Shown here: positions 34,535 through 42,678 of the stretch, piece by piece
Layout: every line of letters begins with the position of its first letter
Numbering within the stretch: position 1 is the stretch's first letter
Origin: Pseudomonas huaxiensis
Lineage (GTDB): Bacteria; Pseudomonadota; Gammaproteobacteria; Pseudomonadales; Pseudomonadaceae
Length of the DNA stretch: 64,000 nt
Assembly: GCF_003231275.1 (NCBI RefSeq)
Contig: NZ_QKVL01000012.1
Location: 1-64,000 of the forward strand
Direction of reading: 5' to 3'
Translations under genes and position numbers: made by a program
The notes under the pieces: generated by a model
The model's database searches: none
What the model saw: only the letters and a program-made list of their open reading frames with translations
What the model was told of the DNA's origin: nothing

Positions 34535-37500
34535 GCCAGGCAACAGTAAACACTTCTGTGACAGAAACCACTCTCGTGACCTGTGATCCCGAGCAGGGAC
34601 TTCCGGTGAAGATAGAGGCAGGAGACGGCCAGACCGTTCACCTTTGCTATTACCCTGCGAGCCCCACGGCGGGTCATGCCGATCGCAGCGATCATGTCCC
34701 TGCCGTGAAGGAGCTGATAACGGGCCTCACGCTGGAAAACACTGCTGCCACGCCGTTGTCAGACGCCATGGCGCTGACGTGCCCGGTGATACATGACACA
34801 ACGCTACCGCCCCTGATGGCCCAGTATCAGTTTCTGGCATTTTCGGATGGCAGTGTCTCTGAGGCGACGTTAACCCTCTACGGTTATGCAACAGCAACAA
34901 AAGACCAGGCGGGCATACTGACGCCGGATACGGTCCTGACCCTGGAAGGCGTGGTAGTGGACACCACCACCGTGCCCTGGACGGTGACAAAAGGTACGAA
35001 ACGCAAAGGCCTGTCGGTGGACCTGCAGCAGATCGAACGTAAAAAAGCTCCAGGCGTGCTCACAACCGTGACCACGGCTACGGTCTGGTACAAGGACAAC
35101 GGTGCTCGCCAGACCCGCAAGTTGGAGGAGACCTTGACTTCAGATGAAGCTACACGGATGTTGCGGGCGAAAAGTGAAACCACTGTGAAGCTTGAAAAGA
35201 ATGAACTGACACCCGTCCTGTCACAGCACATCCGGTCTGCGCGCAGCGGGCGGATAGTCCGTGAGACACAGCAGGATGGCCTGGGGCGCCCGGAAACGAT
35301 GCTGTACCACACCTACGATGCCCGTGACCGGCGGCTCGGCAGCACAAGTTACCCCTATGACGAAACACACTTTTCAAGTGGCTCGACGCCAGAGGAAGGG
35401 CAGGTTGAGGAAACTGTCAAGTGGCGGGATACCCACAACGGCACCTGGGTCAGCACCACCGGTCCGGATGGGCGTTGGGGGCGAGTGTTGCTCGATGGCC
35501 TGCAGCGCCCGGTACGCTGGGAGTTGCAGCGCACGCCCGGCACTGACGACGCGGACAGCAATTATGTCTGCCTCCAGGAGATGAGCTACGGTGCCGACGG
35601 TGAAGTCACGCAGCAGTGCGTGTATGACTATTTCCCTGGTGGATTATGCCTGCGCAACGACGGCATCGCCCTGCCGGACAACCTGCGTGACTGGTTCTGG
35701 CATGCAGAAAACGCCACCCATAAAACCGATGCGGAGCAAGGCGATAGCCTAATAACCGAAACCATGACTGGCACGTTGCTCAAAGGCCCGCAGCACGCAG
35801 TGGAGACGATGCAGCGTAATCACGGGGACGGGCAGGTGACGCTTAAGCAGACCCACAAACGCTGGGATGCTGGCAGCGGTAAGTTGAAGGACAGCGGGGT
35901 GTCGGTCGAAGAGCGCATCAATGCCAAGGGGCAACGAATACTCCTCACGGAAACGCTGCCCGAAAGAAAGGGTGTATTTGAGCTTAAGTGGGAAACCGTC
36001 TATGACGAACTTGGTCGGCGTACGCAAATCAATGCGCCTGACGGACGGGTGGTGCAATGGGCATACCAAGGGCTTAGTACCACACCTACGCAAATCAGCG
36101 TGAAAGGCAAAGACGGCAAGGAAACGGTGGTGGGTAAACAGACCCTGCGCAGTGCTGGTAACTCGGGGGATAAGGTGGAGACCCGCACGGTGGGCGCATC
36201 GGGCTCATCGCTGACCTTCAAGTTTGACGACGACGGGCATGTCCGTCCGGACAACACACGCCTCTATCGCGAGCGCAGTGTCGACGGCAATACCGTGTCC
36301 TGGTATGCCGAGAAAAAACCTGAACCCAAAGCACAGTTGGTCAAGTTCGAATACAACGCCGTAACGCAGGCGATCAGGACTGAGCGAAGTGCCACCGAGG
36401 ACAATCTGCAAAGCGTCATCAGCAGCACACATTCGTCGCCGCAGCTTCTGGGCTTGTACCTTATTGACCGCGTGGTGCGTGGCGTCAAACAGGAGCGGCG
36501 CAGCCTGCATTCGCTGCGAGGGGAGACTGCGGGCGGCTTGCATCCCAATGCTGTTTTCAGTCGGGCCTGGGGTGATAGCCAAAATCGGCGCAACCGAGTG
36601 CGGCGCGGCCACTTCGAGTACCGCTATCGTTATGGCGCGCAAGGCGAGTGCGAGTCCATCGCCGTAGAGGACATGCGCACCGGGCACAAGCAAACGGTTG
36701 CATACCGTTACGACGAATCCGGCCGGGAAGTAGAACGTACTTACCACCTGGATGGGCTCATCAAAAGCCGCTATGTCCAGACCTGGACCGCTATCGGCCA
36801 GCTCTCCAGCAAGGTCTGGTACCGAAACGGCGCAAGCGATCCGTCCAGAACCGAAAATTTTACGTATTACCGCAAGCGCGATGAGCTGATAGGTTGGACC
36901 GTCAAGGCAGACAAGGACTATGAAATCCGCAATGCGAGAGGTGATGCCCTCAACAAGCAGACCTATACCTACGACGCACTGGGGAATGTCCTGACCTGCA
37001 CTACGACGTTCTCAAATGAAGAGACGGAAAAGCGGTCTTACGGCTACGAGGACGCCGCACACCCGACCCGGCGGACCAGTGTCAGCGTGACGCGGACTGC
37101 GAAAGGGGGCACTGCCGGCACGCCAACCAAATTGCAGCTGAGCTATGACGATAACGGCAACCTCAAGACCAGCGAACACCAGCAGACACTGACCTATACC
37201 CACACGGGCCAGTTGCAGTCGGTGAAGGCAACTGGCAGCGCCGCCGCCCTCACGACCTATGAATATGACGAGCAGGGTCGCCTGGCGGCCCAGTGGGATG
37301 AGGCGAACAAGCAGCGTCGCGTGTTGCAATACAGCGACCATCAGTTGTGCGGCGAAGTCTGGCTGGATGAAAAGGGAAATGCCGTGAAGCGGCGCGTGCT
37401 GGATGAAGAGGCAGGCTTGGTGGTGCAGGTGCGCAAAGGTCAGGGGACAAGTGAAACTGCGCAGACCCTTTTCATCCTGCCCGACCCACAGAACGGCGGA

Positions 37501-38949
37501 GGGGAGGAGTTCTGGCTGGACGACAAGGGCGAATGGGCAAACCGGTCCATCGGCTTCACCCCGTGGGGTGAAGCTTGCCTGGAAGGCCTGAACGCCATGA
37601 ACAGCGGGCTGGGTTATAACGGTCAGCGCGTGGATCCGGTGACTGGAAGCTACCATCCCGGGCACGGTTATCGGGTGTATGACCCGCAGCACCAGGCGTT
37701 CTATCAGGGCGACAGCCTGAGCCCGTTCGGCGAAGGCGGACTGAATGACCGGGCCTACTGCGCCGGCAGGAACCCGGTGAACTGGCATGACCCGAGCGGG
37801 CACATCATGCTGAGTCGTCGGGAGGAGTACCAAAGCCTGGCCTCGCTGGACGACATGATCCGGGACACGGCGCCGCCTCAGCATGAGCCGGCGGCATGGT
37901 GGGAATGGTGGTTGCTCGTGGTTGGTTTTGCTGCTTCGATTGCCTTCGCCATAATGACAGGCGGCGTAGGGGGCGCCTTGATGCTGGCAGTCGGAATGGC
38001 GGCCTTCGGATTGGGAGCAACCGCGCTGGCACTCAAGCAGAGTAATCCTTTGCTGTCTGATAAGTTGGGATGGGCAGCGTTCGGCCTAGGTATCGGTGAG
38101 GCCGTAGGTGGCCTGGTGAAAGTCGGCGTGGGGATACTGGCGAAGAGTTTGCGTGCTGGTCTTCAAGGGTTGAGCAACTTGCGCAATGTGGTGAAATTGC
38201 ACGGAGTTGGTGGGCTGTTTAAAGCGTCGCGGGGGGAGCGTTATTTGAGCCCTTCGGTGAATCTTCGCAATGGGCTCTCCGCATCGCGCCCTATGAGTAC
38301 GAAAGTCACCCGAGTCATGGAACGAGCGAATCCTAACTTGACAGGGAATGCGTGGACCCAGTATGACCTGGGCCACGGCCCGGCGTTTGAACTGTATGCA
38401 ACGCCGGGAGCCAATCGCCTTGTTATTGATGCGCATGGGCTTCCCGTGAAAGGTCTTTCTTTCAAAGGAAGCGCCGTCCCTGAGCATTTTTCTGCATCAA
38501 ACGTGAAAAAATTTGGATTTTATGCAGATCAAGGGTTCAAAATTGATATGCAAGGGCACAACTACGACGATGTAATGCGTGGGGTATTTACTCCAAAAAA
38601 CAACTATCCAGGCGGAAAAGTTCCAAATTACTTGCTTTCAGAGTTTACGACTGCGGAACATATTAAGGAGCTGGATAAATTTGGGAAAATACCGAATTTC
38701 GATGCCGGGAAAACGTTTGGACTTGCTGCAAACTCAGCGGGTGTGGATTTCCTAAAGCCGTTGCAGCACGTGACTCTGGAGCAAATCATGACGAAGCTGG
38801 CGAGTGATGGTTACCACTACGATGTCGTGGATGGATTGTTCTGTCGCGGTAGTTTTAGCCGACTTGATATGCCAGGCTTTGCGAAGGCAGGTTTGCATGA
38901 GGTGTTCAAAAGCTTTGACCGATTTAAGGGTATTCGGATGATACCTTGA
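34531..38949 (+). CDS. RHS locus 3, C-terminal half: RHS shell and variable tail (possible Stv-like domain)
   Basis: This 1472-residue protein is translated from an ATG inside the stop of the upstream gene (ATGA) with GCAGGAG as ribosome site. RHS repeats (YDARDRRLGST, YDELGRRTQIN, YDESGREVERT, YDALGNVLTC, YDEQGRLAAQ) end in SPFGEGGLNDRAY ... DPSGH near residue 1086. The tail of about 380 residues starts with a hydrophobic hairpin around TGG and ends with RLVIDAHGLPV ... FGFYADQGFKIDMQG ... DGLFCRGS, which resembles the Stv putative-adhesin domain attached to some polymorphic toxins; that match is from memory and tentative. No immunity gene is visible downstream before the hairpin at 38968. 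Confidence 0.82.
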   Translation: MSQATVNTSVTETTLVTCDPEQGLPVKIEAGDGQTVHLCYYPASPTAGHADRSDHVPAVKELITGLTLENTAATPLSDAMALTCPVIHDTTLPPLMAQYQFLAFSDGSVSEATLTLYGYATATKDQAGILTPDTVLTLEGVVVDTTTVPWTVTKGTKRKGLSVDLQQIERKKAPGVLTTVTTATVWYKDNGARQTRKLEETLTSDEATRMLRAKSETTVKLEKNELTPVLSQHIRSARSGRIVRETQQDGLGRPETMLYHTYDARDRRLGSTSYPYDETHFSSGSTPEEGQVEETVKWRDTHNGTWVSTTGPDGRWGRVLLDGLQRPVRWELQRTPGTDDADSNYVCLQEMSYGADGEVTQQCVYDYFPGGLCLRNDGIALPDNLRDWFWHAENATHKTDAEQGDSLITETMTGTLLKGPQHAVETMQRNHGDGQVTLKQTHKRWDAGSGKLKDSGVSVEERINAKGQRILLTETLPERKGVFELKWETVYDELGRRTQINAPDGRVVQWAYQGLSTTPTQISVKGKDGKETVVGKQTLRSAGNSGDKVETRTVGASGSSLTFKFDDDGHVRPDNTRLYRERSVDGNTVSWYAEKKPEPKAQLVKFEYNAVTQAIRTERSATEDNLQSVISSTHSSPQLLGLYLIDRVVRGVKQERRSLHSLRGETAGGLHPNAVFSRAWGDSQNRRNRVRRGHFEYRYRYGAQGECESIAVEDMRTGHKQTVAYRYDESGREVERTYHLDGLIKSRYVQTWTAIGQLSSKVWYRNGASDPSRTENFTYYRKRDELIGWTVKADKDYEIRNARGDALNKQTYTYDALGNVLTCTTTFSNEETEKRSYGYEDAAHPTRRTSVSVTRTAKGGTAGTPTKLQLSYDDNGNLKTSEHQQTLTYTHTGQLQSVKATGSAAALTTYEYDEQGRLAAQWDEANKQRRVLQYSDHQLCGEVWLDEKGNAVKRRVLDEEAGLVVQVRKGQGTSETAQTLFILPDPQNGGGEEFWLDDKGEWANRSIGFTPWGEACLEGLNAMNSGLGYNGQRVDPVTGSYHPGHGYRVYDPQHQAFYQGDSLSPFGEGGLNDRAYCAGRNPVNWHDPSGHIMLSRREEYQSLASLDDMIRDTAPPQHEPAAWWEWWLLVVGFAASIAFAIMTGGVGGALMLAVGMAAFGLGATALALKQSNPLLSDKLGWAAFGLGIGEAVGGLVKVGVGILAKSLRAGLQGLSNLRNVVKLHGVGGLFKASRGERYLSPSVNLRNGLSASRPMSTKVTRVMERANPNLTGNAWTQYDLGHGPAFELYATPGANRLVIDAHGLPVKGLSFKGSAVPEHFSASNVKKFGFYADQGFKIDMQGHNYDDVMRGVFTPKNNYPGGKVPNYLLSEFTTAEHIKELDKFGKIPNFDAGKTFGLAANSAGVDFLKPLQHVTLEQIMTKLASDGYHYDVVDGLFCRGSFSRLDMPGFAKAGLHEVFKSFDRFKGIRMIP

Positions 38950-38967
38950 GCCTTTAGTTGCCTTAAC

Positions 38968-39001
38968 CCGTCGCGAACCAACATCGCTTGGTTCGCGACG
39001 G
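38968..39001 (+). terminator. Strong hairpin ending RHS locus 3
   Basis: CCGTCGCGAACCAA pairs perfectly with TTGGTTCGCGACGG over 14 bp with a 6-base loop, 19 bases after the RHS stop codon. No T-run follows, so it may need another factor or act as an mRNA 3' stabiliser. It marks the right edge of the RHS-rich segment. Confidence 0.65.
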
Positions 39002-39078
39002 ACTGAAAACCCTCTGGGCAAGTGAGCCTCCCTACAACCGCCACCTTCACCCAGCCCGCAAAAACACCCCCAATCCGC

Positions 39079-39097
39079 TTAGTCTCAACGGACGATG
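39079..39097 (+). promoter_or_regulatory. Putative operator, site 6 of 6 (upstream of the HsaC-like operon)
   Basis: TTAGTCTCAACGGACGATG has the dyad GTC-N6-GAC and the GGACGATG right half shared with sites 2, 3 and 4. It ends 64 bases before the ATG at 39162. Confidence 0.55.
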
Positions 39098-39161
39098 ATG
39101 CTCCCCCGGCCGCTGCGCACAATGACCTCGATACCGGATTCAGCCATCGAGGAACAGGGGC

Positions 39162-40058
39162 ATGATCGAGATTCGCGGTTTGGGCTATTTCGTCGCACAG
39201 GTCGAAAACCTTAGCCATTGGCAGCGCTACGCTGAGGATGTGCTCGGCATGCAGGTCCGGCCGGCCCCAGCGGGCGGGCTGTACGTGAAGATGGACGAGC
39301 GGCCGTTTCGCATGCTGATCGTCGAAGGCAGCGAGGCGCGCTATGTCGCTTCGGGCTGGGAGTTGGCCTCGGAGCAGGCGTTCAACGCCGCTTTGCGCCA
39401 TCTGGACGGGCAGGGCGTGGAATGGCAGGCCGGCAGCGCCGAAGCGCTCGAGCAGCGTGGCGTGCAGGCGCTGGTGTCGGTGGTCGATCCATCGGGTAAC
39501 CGCCACGAGCTGAGCTGGGGCCATCGTTCCGACTGCCTGCCGTTCGTCTCGCCTCAGGGTGTGACGCGTTTCATCACCGGCGACATGGGCCTGGGGCACA
39601 CCGTGCTGCCGGCGCCGAATTTCGACGCGACCCTGGCGTTCGCCAAGGACGTGCTCGGTTTCAGTCTGTCGGACATCTTCAATTTCCGCCCCGACCCGTC
39701 GGCACCACCGATCCGTATCCACTTCCTGCACTGCGGCAACGCCCGCCATCACAGCCTGGCCCTGGCCGAGTACCCGGTGCCGTCCGGCTGCGTGCACGTG
39801 ATGGTCGAGGTCGATTCGATGACCGAAGTCGGCCGCGCCCATGACCGCCATCTGGCCCAGGGCGTGAAGCTCTCGGCCACCCTCGGCCAGCACCTCAACG
39901 ACCGCATGACCAGCTTCTACATGAAGACCCCGTCCGGCTTTGACCTCGAATACGGTTTCGGCGGCCTGCAAGTGGACTGGGCGCAGCACTCGGCGTTCGA
40001 GTTCACCCGCGTGAGCATCTGGGGCCACGACTTCTCGGTCGGCCAGCAAGGAGCCTGA
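39162..40058 (+). CDS. hsaC: HsaC/TesB-like extradiol (type I VOC) dioxygenase
   Basis: This 298-residue enzyme has two VOC domains (about 1-125 and 135-290). The C-terminal domain carries the iron ligands expected for BphC-type enzymes: His146 (GLGHTVLP), His212 (VHVMVEV) and Glu263 (DLEYGFGG), with His197 (ARHHSLAL) and Tyr253 as second-sphere catalytic residues. It would cleave a catechol next to its hydroxyls. In the steroid route HsaC/TesB opens the A-ring catechol made by HsaA, and HsaD then hydrolyses the product; homologues of both are in this window. It is the first gene of a tightly packed operon running to 44539. The N-terminal YFVAQVENLSHWQRYAEDVLGM is typical of the family. Confidence 0.85.
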   Translation: MIEIRGLGYFVAQVENLSHWQRYAEDVLGMQVRPAPAGGLYVKMDERPFRMLIVEGSEARYVASGWELASEQAFNAALRHLDGQGVEWQAGSAEALEQRGVQALVSVVDPSGNRHELSWGHRSDCLPFVSPQGVTRFITGDMGLGHTVLPAPNFDATLAFAKDVLGFSLSDIFNFRPDPSAPPIRIHFLHCGNARHHSLALAEYPVPSGCVHVMVEVDSMTEVGRAHDRHLAQGVKLSATLGQHLNDRMTSFYMKTPSGFDLEYGFGGLQVDWAQHSAFEFTRVSIWGHDFSVGQQGA

Positions 40059-40059
40059 C

Positions 40060-40935
40060 ATGAACAAACAACTGACGGCGGCCGATGCGGTCGCCCAACT
40101 GCGCGACGGCATGACCATCGGTTTCGGTGGCTGGGGCCCGCGGCGCAAGCCGATGGCGATCGTCCGCGAGATCCTCCGTTCGCCGGTGAAAGACCTGACC
40201 GTGGTCGCCTACGGCGGCCCGGAAGTCGGCATGCTCTGCGCCGCCGGCAAGGTGCGCAAGCTGGTGTTCGGCTTCGCCACCCTCGACGCGATTCCGCTGG
40301 AGCCCTATTACCGCAAGGCCCGCGAAGCCGGCGAACTGGAGCTGATGGAACTGGACGAAGGCATGTTCCAGTGGGGCCTGCGCGCCGCCGGCATGCGCCT
40401 GCCGTTTCTGCCGACCCGTTGCGGCCTGGCCACCGACGTGACGCGGCTCAACCCCGAGATCAAGGAAATCCGTTCACCGTACGCCGATGGCGAGGTGTTG
40501 CTGGCGATGCCGGCGCTGAACCTGGACGTTGCCTTCCTTCACGTCAACGTCGCCGACCGCCTGGGCAACTGCCTGGTGACCGGTGCCGATCCGTACTTCG
40601 ACCACCTGTTCGCCCGCGCCGCGCAGCAGTGCTTCGTGTCTTGCGAAAAACTCGAAGAGCGCCTGCAACTGAGCGCCGACAGCGCCCGTTTCAACACCTT
40701 CGAGCGCTACCTGGTGACCGGCGTGGTCCACGCGCCACTGGGCGCGCACCCGACCTCTTGCCCATCCGACTACGGCTGGGATTTGCAGCACCTCAAGCAG
40801 TACGTCGCCAGTGCCAGCGAGGAGGGTGGCTGGGCCCGGTACCTGCAGACCTATGTGGCCGGCGGCGAGCAGGCCTATCAAGCGCAAAACGGCGGTGCCG
40901 AGCGCATGGGCGCGTTGCCCCTTCCCGTGTTCTGA
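40060..40935 (+). CDS. ipdA: IpdA-like CoA-transferase family subunit alpha
   Basis: This 291-residue protein belongs to the class I CoA-transferase fold, with GFGGWGPRRKPM (21-32) near the N terminus and a Glu-rich turn ELDEGMFQWG around residue 100 that may include the essential glutamate. In Mycobacterium, IpdAB is not a transferase but a ring-opening hydrolase acting on COCHEA-CoA, the last cyclic intermediate of steroid C/D-ring catabolism. The adjacent beta subunit, the IpdC-like flavoprotein and the EchA20-like crotonase all support IpdA and not an acetate/acyl transferase. It starts one base after the dioxygenase stop codon (AAGGAG site). Confidence 0.83.
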   Translation: MNKQLTAADAVAQLRDGMTIGFGGWGPRRKPMAIVREILRSPVKDLTVVAYGGPEVGMLCAAGKVRKLVFGFATLDAIPLEPYYRKAREAGELELMELDEGMFQWGLRAAGMRLPFLPTRCGLATDVTRLNPEIKEIRSPYADGEVLLAMPALNLDVAFLHVNVADRLGNCLVTGADPYFDHLFARAAQQCFVSCEKLEERLQLSADSARFNTFERYLVTGVVHAPLGAHPTSCPSDYGWDLQHLKQYVASASEEGGWARYLQTYVAGGEQAYQAQNGGAERMGALPLPVF

Positions 40936-40947
40936 GGAGAGCCAAGT

Positions 40948-41745
40948 ATGTCTGCCAACTGTGATTTCACCCTCGCCGAACTGTTGATCGTCGCTGCCGC
41001 CGAAGCCTGGCGCGGCAACGGCGAACTGATCGCCTCGGGCCTCGGCGTGATCCCGCGCCTGGGGGCCAGCCTGGCCAAGCTCAGTCACAGCCCGGAGCTG
41101 CTGATGACCGACAGCGAAGCCTTCCTGGTGGAAGAGCCGGTACCGCTGGGCCCGCGCGGCGATTATCAACCGCGCTACTCGGGCTACATGTCCTTCGAGC
41201 GGGTCTTCGAATGCGTCTGGGGCGGTCGCCGTCACGCCATGATCGGCCCGACCCAGATAGACCGCTGGGGCCAGACCAATCTGTCCTGCGTTGGCGACTA
41301 CCACAAGCCAAAGACCGCGATCCTCGGCGTGCGGGGCCTGCCGGGTAACAGCATCAACCACCTCAACTCGTTCTTCGTGCCCAACCACAACACCCGCGTA
41401 TTCGTCAGCGGCGAGGTAGACATGGTCTCCGGTGTCGGCTTCAAGGCCGAGCGCTGGCCTGAAGGTGCGCGCCGCGACCTGATGGACATCCGCGTGGTGG
41501 TCAGCGACCTCTGCGTGCTCGACTTCGACGGCCCCGAGCGCGCCGTGCAGGTGCGCAGCCTGCACCCGGGCGTGAGCTTCGAACAGGTGCAGGACAACAC
41601 CGGCTTCCCGCTGCTCAAGTCGCCGCAGTTGAAACAGACCGTGCACCCGAGCGCCGAACAACTGGCGCTGATTCGCCGGCTCGATCCCCACGACCTGCGC
41701 GCCAGTGCGCTCAAGGGCAATCCGCCCGGCATCCGTACCGCCTGA
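40948..41745 (+). CDS. ipdB: IpdB-like CoA-transferase family subunit beta
   Basis: This 265-residue partner of IpdA has the beta-subunit fold (ASGLGVIPRLGASLAKLSHSPE, MIGPTQIDRWGQTNLSCVGDY, GLPGNSINHLNSFFVPNHNTRVF). It forms the heterotetramer that hydrolyses the last carbocycle in the HIP-CoA route. Family members that act as true transferases carry a catalytic Glu in the beta subunit near SENG; no SENG motif is seen here, consistent with an IpdAB-type hydrolase. A GAGGAGAG site precedes the ATG; the next gene begins 15 bases after the stop. Confidence 0.83.
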   Translation: MSANCDFTLAELLIVAAAEAWRGNGELIASGLGVIPRLGASLAKLSHSPELLMTDSEAFLVEEPVPLGPRGDYQPRYSGYMSFERVFECVWGGRRHAMIGPTQIDRWGQTNLSCVGDYHKPKTAILGVRGLPGNSINHLNSFFVPNHNTRVFVSGEVDMVSGVGFKAERWPEGARRDLMDIRVVVSDLCVLDFDGPERAVQVRSLHPGVSFEQVQDNTGFPLLKSPQLKQTVHPSAEQLALIRRLDPHDLRASALKGNPPGIRTA

Positions 41746-41760
41746 GACAGGAGCGCGAAC

Positions 41761-42678
41761 ATGCACAGCAACGACAGCGAATTCGTCGTGCGCCAGGACC
41801 GTTCGGCCTACGAGACCGACGAGCCGGTGCTGTACGGGGTGACCGATGGCATCGCCAGCGTCACCCTGAACCGGCCCAACTTCAACAACGCGCAGAACTC
41901 GCAGATGACCTACGCCCTTGACGCCGCCCTGCGCCGGGCGGTGGACGACGACGGGGTCAAGGTGATTGTGCTGCGCGGCGCTGGCCGGCATTTTTCCGCC
42001 GGCCACGATATCGGCACGCCAGGGCGCGACATCGACAAACCGTTCGAGCGCGCCCACCTCTGGTGGGACCACACCAACAAACCCGGCGGCGAGCAGTTGT
42101 ATGCCCGAGAGCAGGAGGTCTACCTGGGTATGTGCCGGCGCTGGCGCGAGTTGCCCAAGCCGACCATCGCCATGGTCCAGGGCGCCTGCGTCGCAGGCGG
42201 GCTGATGCTGGCCTGGGTCTGCGACCTGATCGTCGCCAGCGACGATGCGTTCTTCCAGGACCCGGTGGTGCGCATGGGCATTCCGGGGGTGGAGTATTTC
42301 GCCCATCCCTACGAGTTGAACCCGCGTATCGCCAAGGAATTCCTCTTCTGCGGCGACCGCATGAGCGCCGAGCGCGCCTACCAGATGGGCATGCTCAACC
42401 GCGTGGTGCCCCGCGAAGAGCTGGAAAACACCACCTACGCCATGGCGGCGACCATCGCCCGCCAGCCGCGCATGGGCCTGGCCCTGACCAAGCAGGCGAT
42501 CAACCACGTCGAAGACCTGCAAGGCAAGCGCTCGGCCATGGACGCGGCATTCGCCTGGCACCACTTCGCGCACGCCCATAACGAATTGCTGTCCGGCGAC
42601 AAGCTTGGCGGCTTCGATGCCAAGGGCATGGCCCAGGCCAACAAGCAGGCGGCCGCCGCCGGGAGAGACGGCGCATGA
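41761..42678 (+). CDS. Enoyl-CoA hydratase/isomerase (crotonase) family, long form
   Basis: This crotonase-fold protein has 305 residues, longer than the usual 250-270. The first oxyanion segment GRHFSAGHDIG and second segment GACVAGGLMLAWVCD are present. A charged insertion (DIDKPFERAHLWWDHTNKPGGEQLYAREQEVY) follows the first. Where hydratases have PE before the second helix it reads DPVVRMGIPGVEYFAHP, so classical hydratase chemistry is doubtful. It lies between ipdAB and the IpdC-like gene and ends in an ATGA overlap with the latter. Its substrate is presumably a ring-derived enoyl-CoA. Confidence 0.8.
   Translation: MHSNDSEFVVRQDRSAYETDEPVLYGVTDGIASVTLNRPNFNNAQNSQMTYALDAALRRAVDDDGVKVIVLRGAGRHFSAGHDIGTPGRDIDKPFERAHLWWDHTNKPGGEQLYAREQEVYLGMCRRWRELPKPTIAMVQGACVAGGLMLAWVCDLIVASDDAFFQDPVVRMGIPGVEYFAHPYELNPRIAKEFLFCGDRMSAERAYQMGMLNRVVPREELENTTYAMAATIARQPRMGLALTKQAINHVEDLQGKRSAMDAAFAWHHFAHAHNELLSGDKLGGFDAKGMAQANKQAAAAGRDGA

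Noticed and set aside
40474..42579. 701-residue minus-strand open frame across ipdA, ipdB and the crotonase
   Set aside because: It spans three well-supported plus-strand genes with tight spacing; shadow only.
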